From Psychrobacillus sp. FSL K6-2836 (GTDB lineage: Bacteria > Bacillota > Bacilli > Bacillales_A > Planococcaceae): DNA of 64,000 nucleotides. The DNA lies in the NCBI RefSeq assembly GCF_038003085.1, contig NZ_JBBOOM010000001.1, positions 620,001 to 684,000 of the forward strand, written 5' to 3'. The notes under the pieces are model-generated. The model had not been told where the DNA came from. It did not search any database and saw nothing but the letters and a program-made list of their open reading frames with translations. Numbering within the stretch: the stretch's first letter is position 1; the number at the start of each line of letters is the position of its first letter. A program made the position numbers and the translations under genes. This document shows, in pieces, positions 62,768-64,000 of the stretch.

Positions 62768-64000
62768 TTAATCAATTCGTTCACCATCCATAGCTTTTGA
62801 ATTTATTAGCATTTCCCGAAGTACGGCCAGTTCATCCGAATCCCAAAATTCTTTAGACTCTAATAACCTTTCAGCATCTACCTTAGCAGTATTCAGTGCA
62901 CGATAATCGTGAACAAGATCTGCTACTTTAAATTCCGGAAGTCCACTTTGTTTCTTTCCAAAAAAGTCGCCAGGACCTCGAAGCTCTAAATCTTTTTCGG
63001 CTAGAATAAATCCATCATTTGTCTCGGTCATGGAAGTCATTCGCTCTTTTCCTTCTTCGGACTTCGGATCAGCTAACAATATACAATACGATTGATGCTC
63101 TCCTCGACCAACTCGACCACGTAATTGATGTAGTTGAGCTAATCCAAAACGTTCTGCATCGAAGATAATCATAAATGTTGCATTCGGAACATTCACGCCA
63201 ACCTCAACAACCGTAGTAGAAACTAATACTTGTATGTTTCCTTCCGAGAAATCTCTCATCACTTGCTCTTTCTCATCCGAATGGAGTCTTCCATGCATTA
63301 AACCAACTGTGGAATTGCCCCCCAGTTCCTCTGCCATCATGTTATACACATCTACTGCATTTTGCACATCGAGCTTTTCAGACTCCTCGATTAAAGGGCA
63401 AATTATATATGCTTGTCTTCCAGTGGCTAGTTCATTTTTTAATCGAGCTATCAATTTATGTAGCTGATCAGGTTTCATCCAATGAGTTTCAATTTTCTTA
63501 CGACCAGCAGGCATTTCATCAATAATGGAAACATCCATTTCACCAAAAGCTGTGATTGCTAAAGTTCGAGGGATTGGAGTCGCAGTCATAAATAGTACAT
63601 CCGGATTTTCACCTTTATCTTTTAGTACCCTACGTTGCTCTACACCAAATCGATGCTGCTCATCTGTGATAACTAGTCCAAGTTTTTTAAATGCAACATC
63701 TGGTTGTATTAATGCATGTGTTCCTATCAAAAGATCTATAGTTCCGGCTTCAAGATTTTCTAACACTGCTCTTCTTGCTTTAGCTTTTGTAGAACCTGTC
63801 AGCAAAGCAATTCTGACTCCTATAGGAGCTAACCATTCGTCAAGCGAGCTAGCGTGCTGCTCAGCCAATATTTCGGTAGGAGCCATTAATGCTCCTTGAT
63901 ACCCCGCTGTAATTACAGCATATAAGCAAATAGCGGCAACTATAGTTTTCCCAGAACCAACATCTCCTTGTAGTAGACGATTCATGCGGTGAGGTTCACG
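62768..64000 (-). CDS. recG: ATP-dependent DNA helicase RecG, 5' end outside window
   Basis: Branch-migrating helicase for stalled forks and recombination. 411 C-terminal codons are present; the N-terminal wedge domain lies off the right edge. Visible superfamily 2 motifs: I GDVGSGKT just inside, Ia [11 protein letters not shown], Ib GTHALIQ, II (DEQH) [40 protein letters not shown] and [21 protein letters not shown]-terminal [19 protein letters not shown] is the RecG TRG-like region. Identity secure. Confidence 0.98.
   Translation of the reverse strand, partial: REPHRMNRLLQGDVGSGKTIVAAICLYAVITAGYQGALMAPTEILAEQHASSLDEWLAPIGVRIALLTGSTKAKARRAVLENLEAGTIDLLIGTHALIQPDVAFKKLGLVITDEQHRFGVEQRRVLKDKGENPDVLFMTATPIPRTLAITAFGEMDVSIIDEMPAGRKKIETHWMKPDQLHKLIARLKNELATGRQAYIICPLIEESEKLDVQNAVDVYNMMAEELGGNSTVGLMHGRLHSDEKEQVMRDFSEGNIQVLVSTTVVEVGVNVPNATFMIIFDAERFGLAQLHQLRGRVGRGEHQSYCILLADPKSEEGKERMTSMTETNDGFILAEKDLELRGPGDFFGKKQSGLPEFKVADLVHDYRALNTAKVDAERLLESKEFWDSDELAVLREMLINSKAMDGERID

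Overview
The window is a single block of bacterial chromosome, AT-rich, with every recognisable gene on the minus strand. Gene content and order follow the Bacillus core region recG-fapR-plsX-fabD-fabG-acpP-rnc-smc-ftsY-ylxM-ffh-rpsP through sucCD, topA, codY and the large fla/che operon to rpsB-tsf-pyrH-frr-uppS. Strong GGAGG ribosome binding sites, GTG/TTG starts, CodY, FapR, SwrB, SwrD and the CheC/CheD/FliY chemotaxis set all point to a motile Bacillales species. A Planococcaceae/Caryophanaceae member (Psychrobacillus, Lysinibacillus, Sporosarcina or relatives) is my inference; the sequence alone does not fix the species.

In transcription order (right to left): partial recG ends at a terminator that is physically merged with the fapR promoter. 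FapR then heads its own lipid operon (fapR-plsX-fabD-fabG-acpP) with a FapR operator at the predicted transcription start. Next come rnc-smc-ftsY, ylxM-ffh (SRP), rpsP-khpA, rimM-trmD, rplS with a leader, lepB-rbgA, rnhB with a FliK-like/FlhB-like pair (ylqG-ylqH), sucC-sucD, dprA, topA-trmFO, xerC-hslV-hslU-codY, and then the fla/che operon.

The fla/che operon (about 32.4 to 5.9 kb) encodes rod, MS-ring, C-ring/switch, export gate, hook, ATPase complex, FlhF/FlhG placement proteins and the CheA-W-B-C-D-Y chemotaxis core. It has a good sigma-A promoter with a CodY-box-like sequence against its -35, directly downstream of codY. Unlike the arrangement I know from B. subtilis, a strong terminator ends this operon before sigD, and sigD has its own extended -10 promoter; sigD, a small coiled protein and swrB follow, then rpsB, tsf, pyrH, frr and uppS.

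The least explained material is intergenic. At least three families of GC-rich, hairpin-forming repeats (called A, B and C here) sit between housekeeping genes. Their copies differ in sequence but keep their stems by paired changes, which suggests maintained structure. There is also an array of six units with an exact 21-nt period before lepB, a perfect 17-bp inverted repeat in the dprA-sucD gap, and several terminator-like hairpins placed just before the ribosome binding site of the next gene. No tRNA, rRNA, CRISPR array, intact insertion sequence or prophage was seen.
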